A stretch of DNA of 32,320 bases from Thermoplasmata archaeon HGW-Thermoplasmata-1 (GCA_002838935.1 PGXE01000001.1:1-32320), one strand, 5' to 3'. Numbered from the stretch's first letter, positions 7,867-15,750 are shown. Notes: a model not told the origin generated them from the letters alone. Translations and numbers: made by a program.

Positions 7867-9516
7867 ATGGTCATAAACGGGCGCGGCAAACAGTTGACGG
7901 TGGTGTTGGCATTCTTTGCGATGTTGTTTGCGTCGCTTGCCGGGTGCGTTCTGCCTGAGGGCGGGGCCGGCTCTGCGAATTTAGCATCGCCCGCTCCGTA
8001 TAATGAGAACGAACGCACTAGCAACGTTTTGCTCGACGAGCGGCATCCTACGCCGGAAAAGAACGTGTTGTATCTACACGGCGGAACTGTCGACAAAGGA
8101 TCTTCACGACCCCAGACCGTATTATGGATGAATCCGCTTTTGGACGACCCGGCTGCAACTGAGGACACCGCGTATTCCGTGTGGTTCGGGGGAGCCGGCA
8201 TGTCGGTTACCCATAGAAAAGTCAACGTTTCGTTCCCTCTCAACGCGCCGCTGTCAAAAAACCTCGTGATGCAGGAGGGGGGAGAAGCCGTTGCCCGTAT
8301 ACGTGTGGAAGTTATCCAGACGCATGCGAGTTATTCGCTTTGGACCGCGTTTTGGGTGGACGGGGCCGAATACTCTTCTAATAAAGTAGATTACGAGGTC
8401 GCATCAACCGATAGCTCACATGAATTCAGGATGTCGGTGCCGGCGCAGATAGATTCCGGGAGTAATGTTTCTTTTTCCATCTACGTGCAGGGCGTTTCCG
8501 ATATTACCGAGTTGGAAGCAGATGTCATCTATGTAAATGTATACGTGGACGGTTCAAGCAGTATAACTCTGCCTATAGCGGCCTTATCCGACAAGGTCGA
8601 ATCGCCGTCACCAGAAGACGACGGCACGGACGACGATTCCGACGAAAGCGGTGAAAATGAAGATGACGACGAGGACTCCGGGGATGGCGACAATGAAACG
8701 TCAAAGAGCAAAGGGGAGAGGGGAGCTTCGATAGAGGAGAGTGGCACCACCGTCCAGCAGGATCAGAACGGCAGGTGGATAGCATATAAGACAGTGACGA
8801 TAAGCAACGATTTCGGGGGCGCCGCCTCTTGTTCGCTATCCCTCGACACAGTCAACGGCAACCTCGTCGCCGAAGCTTGGGACAATAAGGGATACGCGGT
8901 AGGCATAATTCTTCAGGGCATGGGCAACACGCGGGAAGCGGCCATGTCGAATCTCAACGACCTGTATTACACCCACCAGGATTTCGTAAGCGGCAAAACC
9001 CTTTCGCTTTCGACCTGCGTGGACGACCAAAGCGACAACTGGAACGACAAGTCCGCATCCATCTACGCGAACGTTCCCAAGACCGCCGAATATTCGCTAT
9101 ATCTCGACACCGTCAACGGCAATCTGGCCGCGCGGCAGCTTACCGGGACATATCTCGAGGCCGACACATGCAACGGCAACATCGAGAGCAGATCCACGTT
9201 CGACGACCTTGATTTAGACACCACGAATGGTAATATAGAAGTCGAGACGACACCGCGCGCGAGCGGCAAATACGTTCTAGATACCACGAACGGCAACATA
9301 CGATTGTCGCTTGGAACGACCAACGACCATGGCTATGACGTATATGCAGACGTTACAAACGGCCGCATACAGATAGACCTGCCGGACACCGAACCGGTGG
9401 GCAGCCAGGAGCCTGAGTCGCAGCACGTTAGGACGAAGGGCTACGATTCTAAGAAGATAAAAGTGTCGCTGAGTCTTGATACGACTAATGGGAATATTAA
9501 TGCGGAGGAAAATTAG
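7867..9516 (+). CDS. Surface lipoprotein with DTTNGNI repeats (DUF4097-like)
   Basis: A 549-aa exported protein. The N-terminus is a lipoprotein signal: hydrophobic helix then lipobox SLAGC (Cys about 27). It has three parts. Residues ~30-235 are a beta-rich domain, ~240-285 a very acidic Asp/Glu/Ser linker, and ~300-549 a region with repeated LD-T-x-NGN motifs. I count about seven, including LDTVNGNL, ADTCNGNI, LDTTNGNI and a diverged DVTNGRI. This periodic NGN turn is typical of DUF4097/putative-adhesin beta-solenoid repeats. It should be anchored outside the cell by a lipid-modified Cys, with the repeat solenoid exposed. Its stop (TAG) touches the ATG of the next gene, implying coupling. 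The acidic linker probably acts as a spacer. Ligand unknown. Confidence 0.8.
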   Translation: MVINGRGKQLTVVLAFFAMLFASLAGCVLPEGGAGSANLASPAPYNENERTSNVLLDERHPTPEKNVLYLHGGTVDKGSSRPQTVLWMNPLLDDPAATEDTAYSVWFGGAGMSVTHRKVNVSFPLNAPLSKNLVMQEGGEAVARIRVEVIQTHASYSLWTAFWVDGAEYSSNKVDYEVASTDSSHEFRMSVPAQIDSGSNVSFSIYVQGVSDITELEADVIYVNVYVDGSSSITLPIAALSDKVESPSPEDDGTDDDSDESGENEDDDEDSGDGDNETSKSKGERGASIEESGTTVQQDQNGRWIAYKTVTISNDFGGAASCSLSLDTVNGNLVAEAWDNKGYAVGIILQGMGNTREAAMSNLNDLYYTHQDFVSGKTLSLSTCVDDQSDNWNDKSASIYANVPKTAEYSLYLDTVNGNLAARQLTGTYLEADTCNGNIESRSTFDDLDLDTTNGNIEVETTPRASGKYVLDTTNGNIRLSLGTTNDHGYDVYADVTNGRIQIDLPDTEPVGSQEPESQHVRTKGYDSKKIKVSLSLDTTNGNINAEEN

Positions 9517-11076
9517 ATGAAAAAAAATCATCTGCTGCCGGCGGTTCTCGCCTTGCTGCTCGTTGGTACCATATTATCCGGCGTGGCGCTTTCGTCGCCA
9601 TGGTGGGGATTCAAATACGATATGAGCGTGGAGATGAGTTACTACGGCTTTAGCTACGACGAGGATTACAGCGTAAAAGGCGAGTTCTATTTCGATGAGC
9701 TACGGGTAGATTACAGGGGTGACAACGAGAAATCCACGACCACCATGTCGTACGAGAACGACGAATTGAAGGATAGCATGCCCTCCACCATAAAGGTGTT
9801 TAAAACAACGGCCATCTTCGCATGGCTCGGTTTTGGTTTTTCTCTTGCCGCCTTTTTTGCCTGCCTGTTGTATGTTCTCTCTGCGCAGGGGCTCGAAGAC
9901 CCTCTTAAGAGAATATCGTCAAGATTCGGCAGCGGGCATCTTGCCGCCGCCTTCGCGGTGATAGCGCTCGTTTTTCTGATAACGGCACCAGCCTACTTTG
10001 CATCCGAACTTCCGGAAGCGTTGTCGGACGACGACGCGGGCATATACTCCTTTAAAGGCGAAGAGTCCGAGAAGGACACTTATTACAGTTACGAAAGGAC
10101 GTGGGGGCCGATGAAGGGATATTCGCTTGATATAGCGGCGGCGTGCTTGGTATTCGCCTGTTTCGCCGCAGCCGGCGTTGCCGCATACTTGTCGGTGGCG
10201 ATGGGCGCTAGCGCGGCCGCCGGAATTCCTGCGGATGGACTAGCGCAAAACGGTGCGGTAATCGTGCAAAGCGCCGCAAAGCCGTTTGCGCTCGATGCCA
10301 CAGCCGAAAAGAAGGCGCAAAAAGCAGCCCGCACTGCGCCCGCGGCTGCCGGTGGCGGCGAGCGCGCCGCGCACGTCAAAGTTTCCAAAAAAGAGTCGCG
10401 CAGGGAAACCGGAGGTGCGGTCGGACCGGGCAGGCGCAGGGACGTCGTAGTCGCAGGAATAGCCGCGGCGGCTGTTGTGATAATCGCCCTTTCGCTAGTC
10501 CTCGCCTATTTCTACGGAGACTTCGGCATGGTCGGCTCATCGGAAGAGATCGGGGCGCAAGGCAGCGATTACCTGATAACGTGGCAGTCGGTGCAGAAGC
10601 CGGCAGGCTCGTCGAGCTGGTATTCGGAAGAGAGTGAGTCGCGCGAGGTAGAATTCAAGATAGATGATTATAATGTGAGGGACGTAACCTTTAATCTCAC
10701 TTGGGAAGATGACGAGACAGACCTAACGGACTACGATTCGTTTTCACTTGTCGTCTATGATCCCAAAGGGGCGCAGGTGGCGTCGGGCTCTTCCTCCGAC
10801 GGCAAGATAACGATGAGAATCGACGTTTATTCGCTTCCGCCGGCAATGACGGTCAATGCGGATTCGGAGGCTGGTGCGATAAACGAAACGAACCGGATAT
10901 TCCCTCCAAACAGCCTTGGAAAAGGGACGTGGAGAGCGGTCGTGAAACTCGACGACACCGGAAGCCCGCTAAATCAATTGCCGGTATCCTCGCCATTGCC
11001 GCTTGATGAAGGGAATTCGTGGAAACTCGAGGCCGCGTACAGGGTGAACGAACCGATGGCCAAGAAACTTGAGTGA
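9517..11076 (+). CDS. Multi-pass membrane protein with extracytoplasmic domains
   Basis: A 519-aa protein starting directly at the stop of the repeat lipoprotein (TAG then ATG), so almost certainly made with it. Helix 1 is at ~8-27, followed by an aromatic/acidic outside segment (to ~85). Three helices follow (about 94-116, 145-168 and 207-232). Next comes an Ala/Lys-rich segment (~233-310), rich in AEKKAQKAARTAP-like sequence and probably cytoplasmic. Another helix (~313-337) leads to a C-terminal beta-rich domain ending near TWRAVVKLDDTG, which resembles an extracellular sandwich fold. I do not recognise the family. It may be an assembly partner or membrane anchor for the lipoprotein. Confidence 0.7.
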   Translation: MKKNHLLPAVLALLLVGTILSGVALSSPWWGFKYDMSVEMSYYGFSYDEDYSVKGEFYFDELRVDYRGDNEKSTTTMSYENDELKDSMPSTIKVFKTTAIFAWLGFGFSLAAFFACLLYVLSAQGLEDPLKRISSRFGSGHLAAAFAVIALVFLITAPAYFASELPEALSDDDAGIYSFKGEESEKDTYYSYERTWGPMKGYSLDIAAACLVFACFAAAGVAAYLSVAMGASAAAGIPADGLAQNGAVIVQSAAKPFALDATAEKKAQKAARTAPAAAGGGERAAHVKVSKKESRRETGGAVGPGRRRDVVVAGIAAAAVVIIALSLVLAYFYGDFGMVGSSEEIGAQGSDYLITWQSVQKPAGSSSWYSEESESREVEFKIDDYNVRDVTFNLTWEDDETDLTDYDSFSLVVYDPKGAQVASGSSSDGKITMRIDVYSLPPAMTVNADSEAGAINETNRIFPPNSLGKGTWRAVVKLDDTGSPLNQLPVSSPLPLDEGNSWKLEAAYRVNEPMAKKLE

Positions 11077-11097
11077 TATGGATAAAGGAGGCAAAAA

Positions 11098-11495
11098 ATG
11101 AAGAAAGGGAAAAACAACAGTCCGGTCATGGCAATACCGGTCGTAGCGGCGGTCATGGACAGTTTGGCATTCAGCGGCTGCTTTGACACCGGTTTTTTCA
11201 CCGATGCCGACGAAGCCTTTTCCGAGTCCGTCGGAGGTTATGCGAATAAAACATATTAGTTCACTGTGCCATCAGGGAGCGAAGAGATGGAGATAAAATA
11301 CATTTTTCGGGCGGCGGCTCATGTCCGGTCTCGCTGAAAAATCCCGGCGGCGGAACCGTAAAATCATTCAACTTCGACGGCGGCAGCGCCGAAACCGGCA
11401 CCTTCTACAAGAAGAGCAGTCCAGAGCCGGGCGAATGGAGCCTCGAGGTCAGGGTAGCCGGCGGAGCGGCCTACTCCTTCGGGGTTTATTACTAA
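11098..11495 (+). pseudogene. Broken small lipoprotein gene
   Basis: A strong Shine-Dalgarno (aaaggagg) precedes an ATG at 11098. The 53-codon ORF has a hydrophobic N-terminus and lipobox-like AFSGC, then stops at a TAG after YANKTY. Reading on in the same frame gives FTVPSGSEEMEIKYIF. A one-base shift at the T-run (near 11303-11310) then gives SGGGSCPVSLKNPGGG and continues to EWSLEVRVAGGAAYSFGVYY and a TAA at 11495. The two pieces join into a sensible ~130-aa lipoprotein with a PPC-like beta domain. One nonsense and one frameshift lesion suggest a decaying third member of the upstream surface cluster. A sequencing error could explain the frameshift but not the stop. Confidence 0.65.
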
Positions 11496-11588
11496 TGGAC
11501 TCGGCATCGCCCCGGCTCTTCTCATTTATTTTCCTTCTGCACGAATCTGGTTAATACGATGGCCGCCCGGGGGTTGAACGGGGATCGG

Positions 11589-12755
11589 CTAAACCCTGCC
11601 CTCTTTTTTGAAAATTCTAAGCAGCGAATCAAAATCCGCATCCGTCTTGAAAGCCTTGGGCGAGAAGTGCGAACGTGCGGCCGCAAAGCCAGCTTCCCGA
11701 AGCCGTTCCAGCAAAAGTCCGGTCGGCATCGGCTGCGTCTTGGCAACGCTCGATATCTCGTCGGTCGTGTAATGAAAGGGAGGCATGCCGATCTCGCCCC
11801 TTGCGATTTCAAGCAGCTTGATAGCTTTCTCGCGCTTATCGAGCGTCATCTGCGGGATTATGCGAAGCAGCCCCTCCACGAACTCCTTTTCGTGAAGCTC
11901 CCCGAGCCAGAGCGGCCCGGCATACTCCCTGCCTTGCAGTTCGTGCGGGTGTTTTATCGCTTCGTAACCAGCCCCCTCGCGCTTCTCCAGATACCCGATA
12001 TTCGCAAGTCCGTTAGCGGCTGCGGTCCTGCCTTTTCTTACGCGCACGTAAGTCCTGAAGTAATGGTCGGAGCAGTAGGAAAAAAGCGGTTCTATCGCGC
12101 GGTCGTGTTTTGCCCCTTCCCTTGCGATGAAACCCAGCAATATCCTTATGCCGTGCTCGTGCATCCCGACGTTGCGCATCGGCCTTGCCCCGTATCTTCT
12201 CAGGCAGACCTTGGCGTAGGTGCCGCAAAGGGGCGCGGTATCGGTCGCCGTGATTGCGAGGACCCCGTCGCGGTTTATCGCCCTGAAGCAGTTATCCACG
12301 AAAAGCGCGGGGCTGCCAAAAGGATCCACGTCGATGTAGTCGAAATGGTCGGAAACGAGCAACGCGTTGAGGTCGCGTCTCGTTATCGTGACGTTTTCAA
12401 GAGAATTAAGCCGAACGTTTTCTTCTATAATGCGCACCGCGTTTTCGCTGATGTCGTTTGCCACAACGTCGATGCCGCAGCCGCACTCGTTCGCTATCCT
12501 GACGGCTCGCGCACCGCTTGCGGCAAGGCCGTCGAGGATGCGCATAGGCCTTTTGCTAGTTTCGGCAAGCAGTCGGCAGGCGGCTATCGATATATCCCTC
12601 GACATCGTCATTGCAGGGTTATAGAAAACGGTGCCGTCCTTTATTCCCGGCCCGCGCTCTCCGAACTCTTTTGAATGATCGCAAAAAGAGGGAACCGGGA
12701 GGGTCAGGCGTGTCGCGCCTTCCCTTGTTTCCCGCGTATCGAAATTCTTTTTCAT
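11589..12755 (-). CDS. trm1: tRNA (guanine26-N2)-dimethyltransferase Trm1
   Basis: SAM-dependent enzyme that mono- and dimethylates the N2 of G26 in tRNA, 388 aa, close to the ~380 aa of characterised archaeal Trm1. Visible features are VFYNPAM (about 43-49), the SAM-binding LDGLAASGARAVR (about 74-86), the acidic end of the next strand VVANDIS, and the catalytic DVDPFGSP (about 142-149). A C-terminal domain follows, with FHYTTDEISS near 345. The ATG overlaps the stop of the THEP1 gene by four bases (ATGA), so it is translated as the last gene of that operon. The large plus-strand ORF across this region is a shadow. Confidence 0.95.
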   Translation of the reverse strand: MKKNFDTRETREGATRLTLPVPSFCDHSKEFGERGPGIKDGTVFYNPAMTMSRDISIAACRLLAETSKRPMRILDGLAASGARAVRIANECGCGIDVVANDISENAVRIIEENVRLNSLENVTITRRDLNALLVSDHFDYIDVDPFGSPALFVDNCFRAINRDGVLAITATDTAPLCGTYAKVCLRRYGARPMRNVGMHEHGIRILLGFIAREGAKHDRAIEPLFSYCSDHYFRTYVRVRKGRTAAANGLANIGYLEKREGAGYEAIKHPHELQGREYAGPLWLGELHEKEFVEGLLRIIPQMTLDKREKAIKLLEIARGEIGMPPFHYTTDEISSVAKTQPMPTGLLLERLREAGFAAARSHFSPKAFKTDADFDSLLRIFKKEGRV

Positions 12756-13315
12756 GCTTGGAATGAAGGCAGTTTGTCCTTTAGAATCTTCTCTATCTTG
12801 TAGGGTAACAGGTTCTGGTTGACTGGCGTGACTTCAAGTATGCGCACGTCGTCCCTTCTCCTGATGTCCTGCAGAAGCGGGTTCCTGCTCTTTTTGTGCA
12901 GCGTCATGAGCATGGGCTTGTTGCAGTCGAGGGCGTCCTTTACCGCCTGGCAGAACTCATCCGACAGCATCTCCATCTTTCCCACCTCGTCTATGACGAT
13001 TATCTCGGTCTTTTCGTCTTCTATCGCATTCCTTATGGCGCCGACGCCTATCCGCACCAGCGTCTTGAGGTCTATGCCGTAGTCGCCGACGTGGTCTGCG
13101 CTGTCCATGCCGACCTGCGAGAAAATGGCCTCTTCCTTGGTTTTCCAGTCGAGGATCTTGAAGCCCACCCGGATTTTGTTCTCTTCGATAGTTGGGGTTA
13201 TCATGCCGCCTACCTGATGGTCATGCGCCTCAAGTTTGGCTATTATTTTCATAAGCGTCTCGGTCTTTCCCACGCCCGGCAGACCGGTTATGCCTATCTT
13301 CGGTACATCGTCCAT
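12752..13315 (-). CDS. THEP1-family nucleoside-triphosphatase
   Basis: Small P-loop NTPase, 187 aa from the chosen start. Walker A GLPGVGKTET lies near residue 10, and the hallmark VIDEVGKMEM serves as Walker B. Characterised members (THEP1, human NTPCR) hydrolyse several NTPs; the cellular role is unsettled. The ORF track begins ten codons earlier (13345). I prefer ATG 13315 because it starts just before the first strand, as in relatives, with a purine-rich aagggg about 7 nt upstream. It is the middle gene of a CDP-alcohol transferase, THEP1 and trm1 minus-strand run, with a short gap before it and a 4-bp overlap after it. Confidence 0.9.
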   Translation of the reverse strand: MDDVPKIGITGLPGVGKTETLMKIIAKLEAHDHQVGGMITPTIEENKIRVGFKILDWKTKEEAIFSQVGMDSADHVGDYGIDLKTLVRIGVGAIRNAIEDEKTEIIVIDEVGKMEMLSDEFCQAVKDALDCNKPMLMTLHKKSRNPLLQDIRRRDDVRILEVTPVNQNLLPYKIEKILKDKLPSFQA

Positions 13316-13367
13316 ACGCAAGCCCCTTATCCTTACCCATATCATCAGTCCGATTAGAAAGCTTTCG

Positions 13368-14138
13368 CTACCTGAAAGACGGCGTTTGCGCCGCCGTAGC
13401 GTTTTTTTCTTTTAGGTAGACGTAGGGCGGTCCCAGCAGGATGTATGCGCCAGCGGCCACGATGAGCGACCAGGGGGCGAACAGGTAAAACCTTGTTCCG
13501 AAAAGAATGGTCAGGACGATTGGTATCGCGAACGCGTATGCTATCCACCCCTTGACTTTGGGCCACTTGAGCCTTGACGAGACCATGGCAGCCGACATTA
13601 CCACTACCGGAGGCAGGACGAAAGCCCAGTGCAGGTCGAGGGCGACGGTTGCGCAGACCCACAACTCCACTGCAAGCGTGGGAAGTCCAAGGAATATCTT
13701 CCTGTTCGAGCCGCCGTCCGAGTACTCGAAGCGGGCGAGCCGGAGCATGCCGAGCACAAGAAGGAAGCCTATCGTTGCGGTTACGAACAGGTTTCCGGCA
13801 GTAATGCCTATGCTGGAGGCAAAAGCGTCCGAGCCGTAGAACTTCCCGAATATCAGCACGGAAGGCGCTATGCAAAACGAGGTCATATCGGAGAAACCGT
13901 CGAGGTATTCCCCGAGCCTGCATTCGCTTTTCACCAATCTTGCCACTATGCCGTCTATGCCGTCGGCGAGCGATGCGAGCAGCATGAACGTGACCGCCAA
14001 ATCGAAACGCTGGAGCATGACGGAGAACATCGAAGCCATGCCGAAAAGACCGTTTAGTATGGTGACTATATCCGCAAGCGATATGAGTTGCAAGAGAGAT
14101 AGTTTCCCTGCGTTTTTTTCTGCAGCCGATTTTTGCAT
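13368..14138 (-). CDS. pssA: CDP-alcohol phosphatidyltransferase (archaetidylserine synthase-like)
   Basis: Integral membrane enzyme that displaces CMP from a CDP-activated lipid to attach a polar headgroup, 256 aa. It contains the complete family motif DxxDGxxARx8GxxxDxxxD as DGIDGIVAR...GEYLDGFSD (about 59-84), and around six to eight hydrophobic helices. Length and the surrounding sequence resemble Bacillus-type PssA and archaeal archaetidylserine synthase; inositol-phosphate or glycerol acceptors cannot be excluded. The ORF track extends to 14303, but the ATG at 14138 lies 26 nt below minus-strand tttttaat, giving a leaderless start, and matches where the family begins. It heads the operon with THEP1 and trm1. 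Confidence 0.85.
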   Translation of the reverse strand: MQKSAAEKNAGKLSLLQLISLADIVTILNGLFGMASMFSVMLQRFDLAVTFMLLASLADGIDGIVARLVKSECRLGEYLDGFSDMTSFCIAPSVLIFGKFYGSDAFASSIGITAGNLFVTATIGFLLVLGMLRLARFEYSDGGSNRKIFLGLPTLAVELWVCATVALDLHWAFVLPPVVVMSAAMVSSRLKWPKVKGWIAYAFAIPIVLTILFGTRFYLFAPWSLIVAAGAYILLGPPYVYLKEKNATAAQTPSFR

Positions 14139-14159
14139 AGGCCATAGATAGCGTGCGGC

Positions 14160-14168
14160 ATTAAAAAT
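14160..14168 (-). promoter_or_regulatory. TATA-like element for the pssA operon
   Basis: The minus-strand atttttaat is centred 26 nt upstream of the pssA ATG at 14138. It supports the shortened start and a leaderless three-gene transcript. Confidence 0.45.
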
Positions 14169-14285
14169 TATTTGCGGGTAGTAAGAGTAAACCGTCGAGG
14201 TAAAACAGATTACGTTTTCGACGATAGGCGAAATAATTGTTTGTGCGTGGGGGAACATGTAGTTGGCAAATGAAACGTTCGAGGC

Positions 14286-14298
14286 GCCTCGGACGTGA
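14286..14298 (-). repeat. Copy of the tRNA-Phe 3' end
   Basis: The 13 bases gcctcggacgtga are identical to the 3'-terminal acceptor strand and adjoining T-arm of the tRNA-Phe gene (14381-14393), in the same orientation and 95 bp away. The match stops abruptly on one side, after tga. It may be a scar of integration at the tRNA 3' end or a partial tRNA duplication; chance is not excluded at this length. Confidence 0.4.
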
Positions 14299-14376
14299 CT
14301 CACGCACCGATAATCCCTGCGGTCGCATTGGTGCTAAGCCCCGCCCCCGTTTGGTTAATTGGAGAAGTAGGTTACT

Positions 14377-14452
14377 TGGTGCCTCGGACGTGATTTGAAC
14401 ACGCGACTTCCAGATCTTCAGTCTGGCACTCTCCCAGCTGAGTTACCGAGGC
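14377..14452 (-). tRNA. tRNA-Phe (GAA)
   Basis: The minus strand folds as a complete 76-nt cloverleaf. The acceptor GCCTCGG pairs with CCGAGGC. The D arm is ACTC/GAGT. The anticodon stem CCAGA/TCTGG encloses loop CTGAAGA with anticodon GAA. The T arm carries loop TTCAAAT. G37 follows the anticodon, as usual for tRNA-Phe. The discriminator is A, and CCA is encoded in the DNA (plus-strand tgg at 14377-14379). No intron is present. Confidence 0.96.
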
Positions 14453-14468
14453 GAGAAGTAAAGTCTGG

Positions 14469-14477
14469 AATATAAAG
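14469..14477 (-). promoter_or_regulatory. TATA-like element for tRNA-Phe
   Basis: Minus-strand ctttatatt lies about 20 nt before the mature 5' end of tRNA-Phe, in a locally AT-rich stretch. Initiation a few bases before the mature end, with RNase P trimming, would fit archaeal tRNA genes. Confidence 0.45.
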
Positions 14478-14515
14478 AGGGGTTAATAAGCATTACTGGA
14501 TTTTCCAAAATAAGG

Positions 14516-14827
14516 TTATTGGAGGATGCTTTCGAGTTCGAGAAGGGTCCGTGACATATTATTTATCATTTCTTTTAGATGGCTGATGAATCCCTTTACC
14601 TCGTTTGATGTTACCGCTCCCTGTGCCGAGGGGGCTATCAGCATCTCCTGCTCGAGCATACGCAGGGAATATCTGACCTTGTGCTGCGGGTAACCCGTGG
14701 TCTCCGAAAGCCGTATTATCCCTATCGGCTCGTTGTCTATTACCGCCTTGAGTATCGATACATGCCGCTCAAGCAGTTCCATCTCATTTTCTAGCTTGCT
14801 TGTAAGTACGCTTCCACTGTCAATCAT
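14516..14827 (-). CDS. Small winged-helix transcriptional regulator
   Basis: A 103-aa protein with a winged helix in the first two thirds. HVSILKAVIDNEPIGIIRLSE forms the first helices, TTGYPQHKVRYSLRMLEQE the turn and recognition helix, and IAPSAQGAVTS the wing. The C-terminal ~35 residues (FISHLKEMINNMSRTLLELESIL) form a long amphipathic helix suited to dimerisation. Two ATGs are close together. GGTGA ends 6 nt before the second one, so I start at 14827 (MIDSG) rather than 14833. A TATA-like atatttaaac near 14911 implies a leader of ~55-60 nt. It is similar in kind to small archaeal wHTH proteins; target unknown. Confidence 0.8.
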   Translation of the reverse strand: MIDSGSVLTSKLENEMELLERHVSILKAVIDNEPIGIIRLSETTGYPQHKVRYSLRMLEQEMLIAPSAQGAVTSNEVKGFISHLKEMINNMSRTLLELESILQ

Positions 14828-14834
14828 TCTCATT

Positions 14835-14890
14835 CACCTTCCCCATGTCACGGGATGCCGTGCTTATTGGCATATCACGTGCTAGCATGA
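14835..14890 (-). promoter_or_regulatory. Leader with interrupted inverted repeat upstream of the wHTH gene
   Basis: Between the TATA-like element and the start of the regulator, ATGCC and GGCAT flank a 9-nt loop, and outside them lie TCACG-containing flanks (tcacggg and tcacgtg). This could be an operator for self-regulation or a weak RNA hairpin. Stem length is modest, so the call is tentative. Confidence 0.25.
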
Positions 14891-14957
14891 ACCGTAGCGC
14901 TCCTCGATATTTAAACATATTCCAGTCCTGCTCCAGCTATGGCAGAGGTCGGACGCG

Positions 14958-15572
14958 CTACTTCCCCTTGCGTTTTGTCTTGTCGGGAGAGAGCGCGGTT
15001 TTTTTGAAAAACAGTTTTTTGTACAGGTTTTTGTCCGGGAACATGCCCTCCTTTGCGAACCGTACGTCCTCGACCGAGTAGAAAGCGTCTGGTGAGCAGG
15101 TTGTTATATCCCCGACTATGTCCTTCAGGTTGGCCCTCTGTATCACCGTGAATATTATCTTCACGTCGCCCTTTACCCCTTTGGCGTCTATCATGGTGAT
15201 GCCGTATTTCTTTTCCTTTAGCTTTTCTATTAGCGCTTCCGGATTCTGTTTGGTTATTATCCTGACTATCAGCAGACCAAGCGATAGCCTGTTCTCTATC
15301 AGCATGCCGACGTATGTGCCGGTGGCAAAGCCTGCGCCGTAGGCGAGGTAGGATACCCAGTTCGTAAGGTTCTGGACAATCTGCCCTATCGCAAGCAGCC
15401 ATATTATGACTTCGAAGAAACCGAGCACGGGCGCGATGTACTTTATCCCTTTCGATATGAATATGACCCTGATCGTTCCTATGCTTACGTCCACTATGCG
15501 TGCAAGAAATATGAGTACGGGTATGACGACCCAACTCCATATGCCCGAATCGATGAAGGATGGTATGTCCAT
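14958..15572 (-). CDS. UPF0316 membrane protein (DUF5698/DUF2179)
   Basis: A 204-aa membrane protein. Three or four N-terminal helices occupy ~10-105, including the conserved RIVDVSIGTIRVIFISKG region (about 25-42) that marks the UPF0316/DUF5698 family. A soluble C-terminal domain (~108-180) has KKYGITMIDAKGVKGDV followed by a predicted beta-alpha fold matching DUF2179, a small domain found after several bacterial membrane modules. The basic tail ends KTKRKGK. The ATG at 15572 has aggaag about 8 nt upstream. Biochemical function is not known for the family; a ligand-sensing soluble domain on a small membrane anchor is the usual guess. Confidence 0.85.
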   Translation of the reverse strand: MDIPSFIDSGIWSWVVIPVLIFLARIVDVSIGTIRVIFISKGIKYIAPVLGFFEVIIWLLAIGQIVQNLTNWVSYLAYGAGFATGTYVGMLIENRLSLGLLIVRIITKQNPEALIEKLKEKKYGITMIDAKGVKGDVKIIFTVIQRANLKDIVGDITTCSPDAFYSVEDVRFAKEGMFPDKNLYKKLFFKKTALSPDKTKRKGK

Positions 15573-15628
15573 GCTAATCGCTTCCTGTGCCTGATGTGGC
15601 GATATCTCCGGTGGATATTAATTCTTTT

Positions 15629-15645
15629 ATCCTCATCGTGAGGAT
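15629..15645. repeat. Perfect 7-bp inverted repeat at the array edge
   Basis: ATCCTCA-tcg-TGAGGAT is a perfect palindrome with a 3-nt centre. Its right arm is the first seven bases of the tandem unit, so the array is bounded on this side by one inverted half-unit. This arrangement would suit a dimeric DNA-binding protein. Confidence 0.6.
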
Positions 15646-15750
15646 GCCGCTAATTGAGGATGCCGCTAATTGAGGATGCCGCTAATTGAGGATGCCGCTA
15701 ATTGAGGATGCCGTTAATTGAGGATGCCGTTAATTGAGGATGCCGTTAAT
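15639..15750 (+). repeat. Seven tandem copies of a 16-bp unit
   Basis: The unit TGAGGATGCCGCTAAT repeats exactly seven times head to tail with no spacers (7 x 16 = 112 bp). Copies one to four carry C and copies five to seven carry T at unit position 12; there are no other differences. The near-identity points to recent slippage or unequal exchange, or to selection on every copy. It lies between divergent genes. Iterons, a centromere-like site, a multi-operator or a neutral minisatellite are all possible. Confidence 0.95.

Noticed and set aside
11257-11259. TAG as pyrrolysine in the small lipoprotein
   Set aside because: A frameshift further on is also needed to restore the protein, so decay is simpler; no pyl genes are in the window.
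11559-12674. 371-aa plus-strand ORF opposite trm1
   Set aside because: It is a high-GC antisense shadow of trm1, with no recognisable domain or ribosome site, while the minus-strand frame carries all Trm1 motifs.
14139-14303. N-terminal extension of the CDP-alcohol transferase
   Set aside because: It includes the tRNA-like 13-mer and the TATA-like element, and lacks the family's N-terminal features; the start at 14138 fits better.
15639-15750. Tandem repeats as a CRISPR array
   Set aside because: The 16-bp units abut with no spacers, the unit is too short, and no cas genes are nearby.
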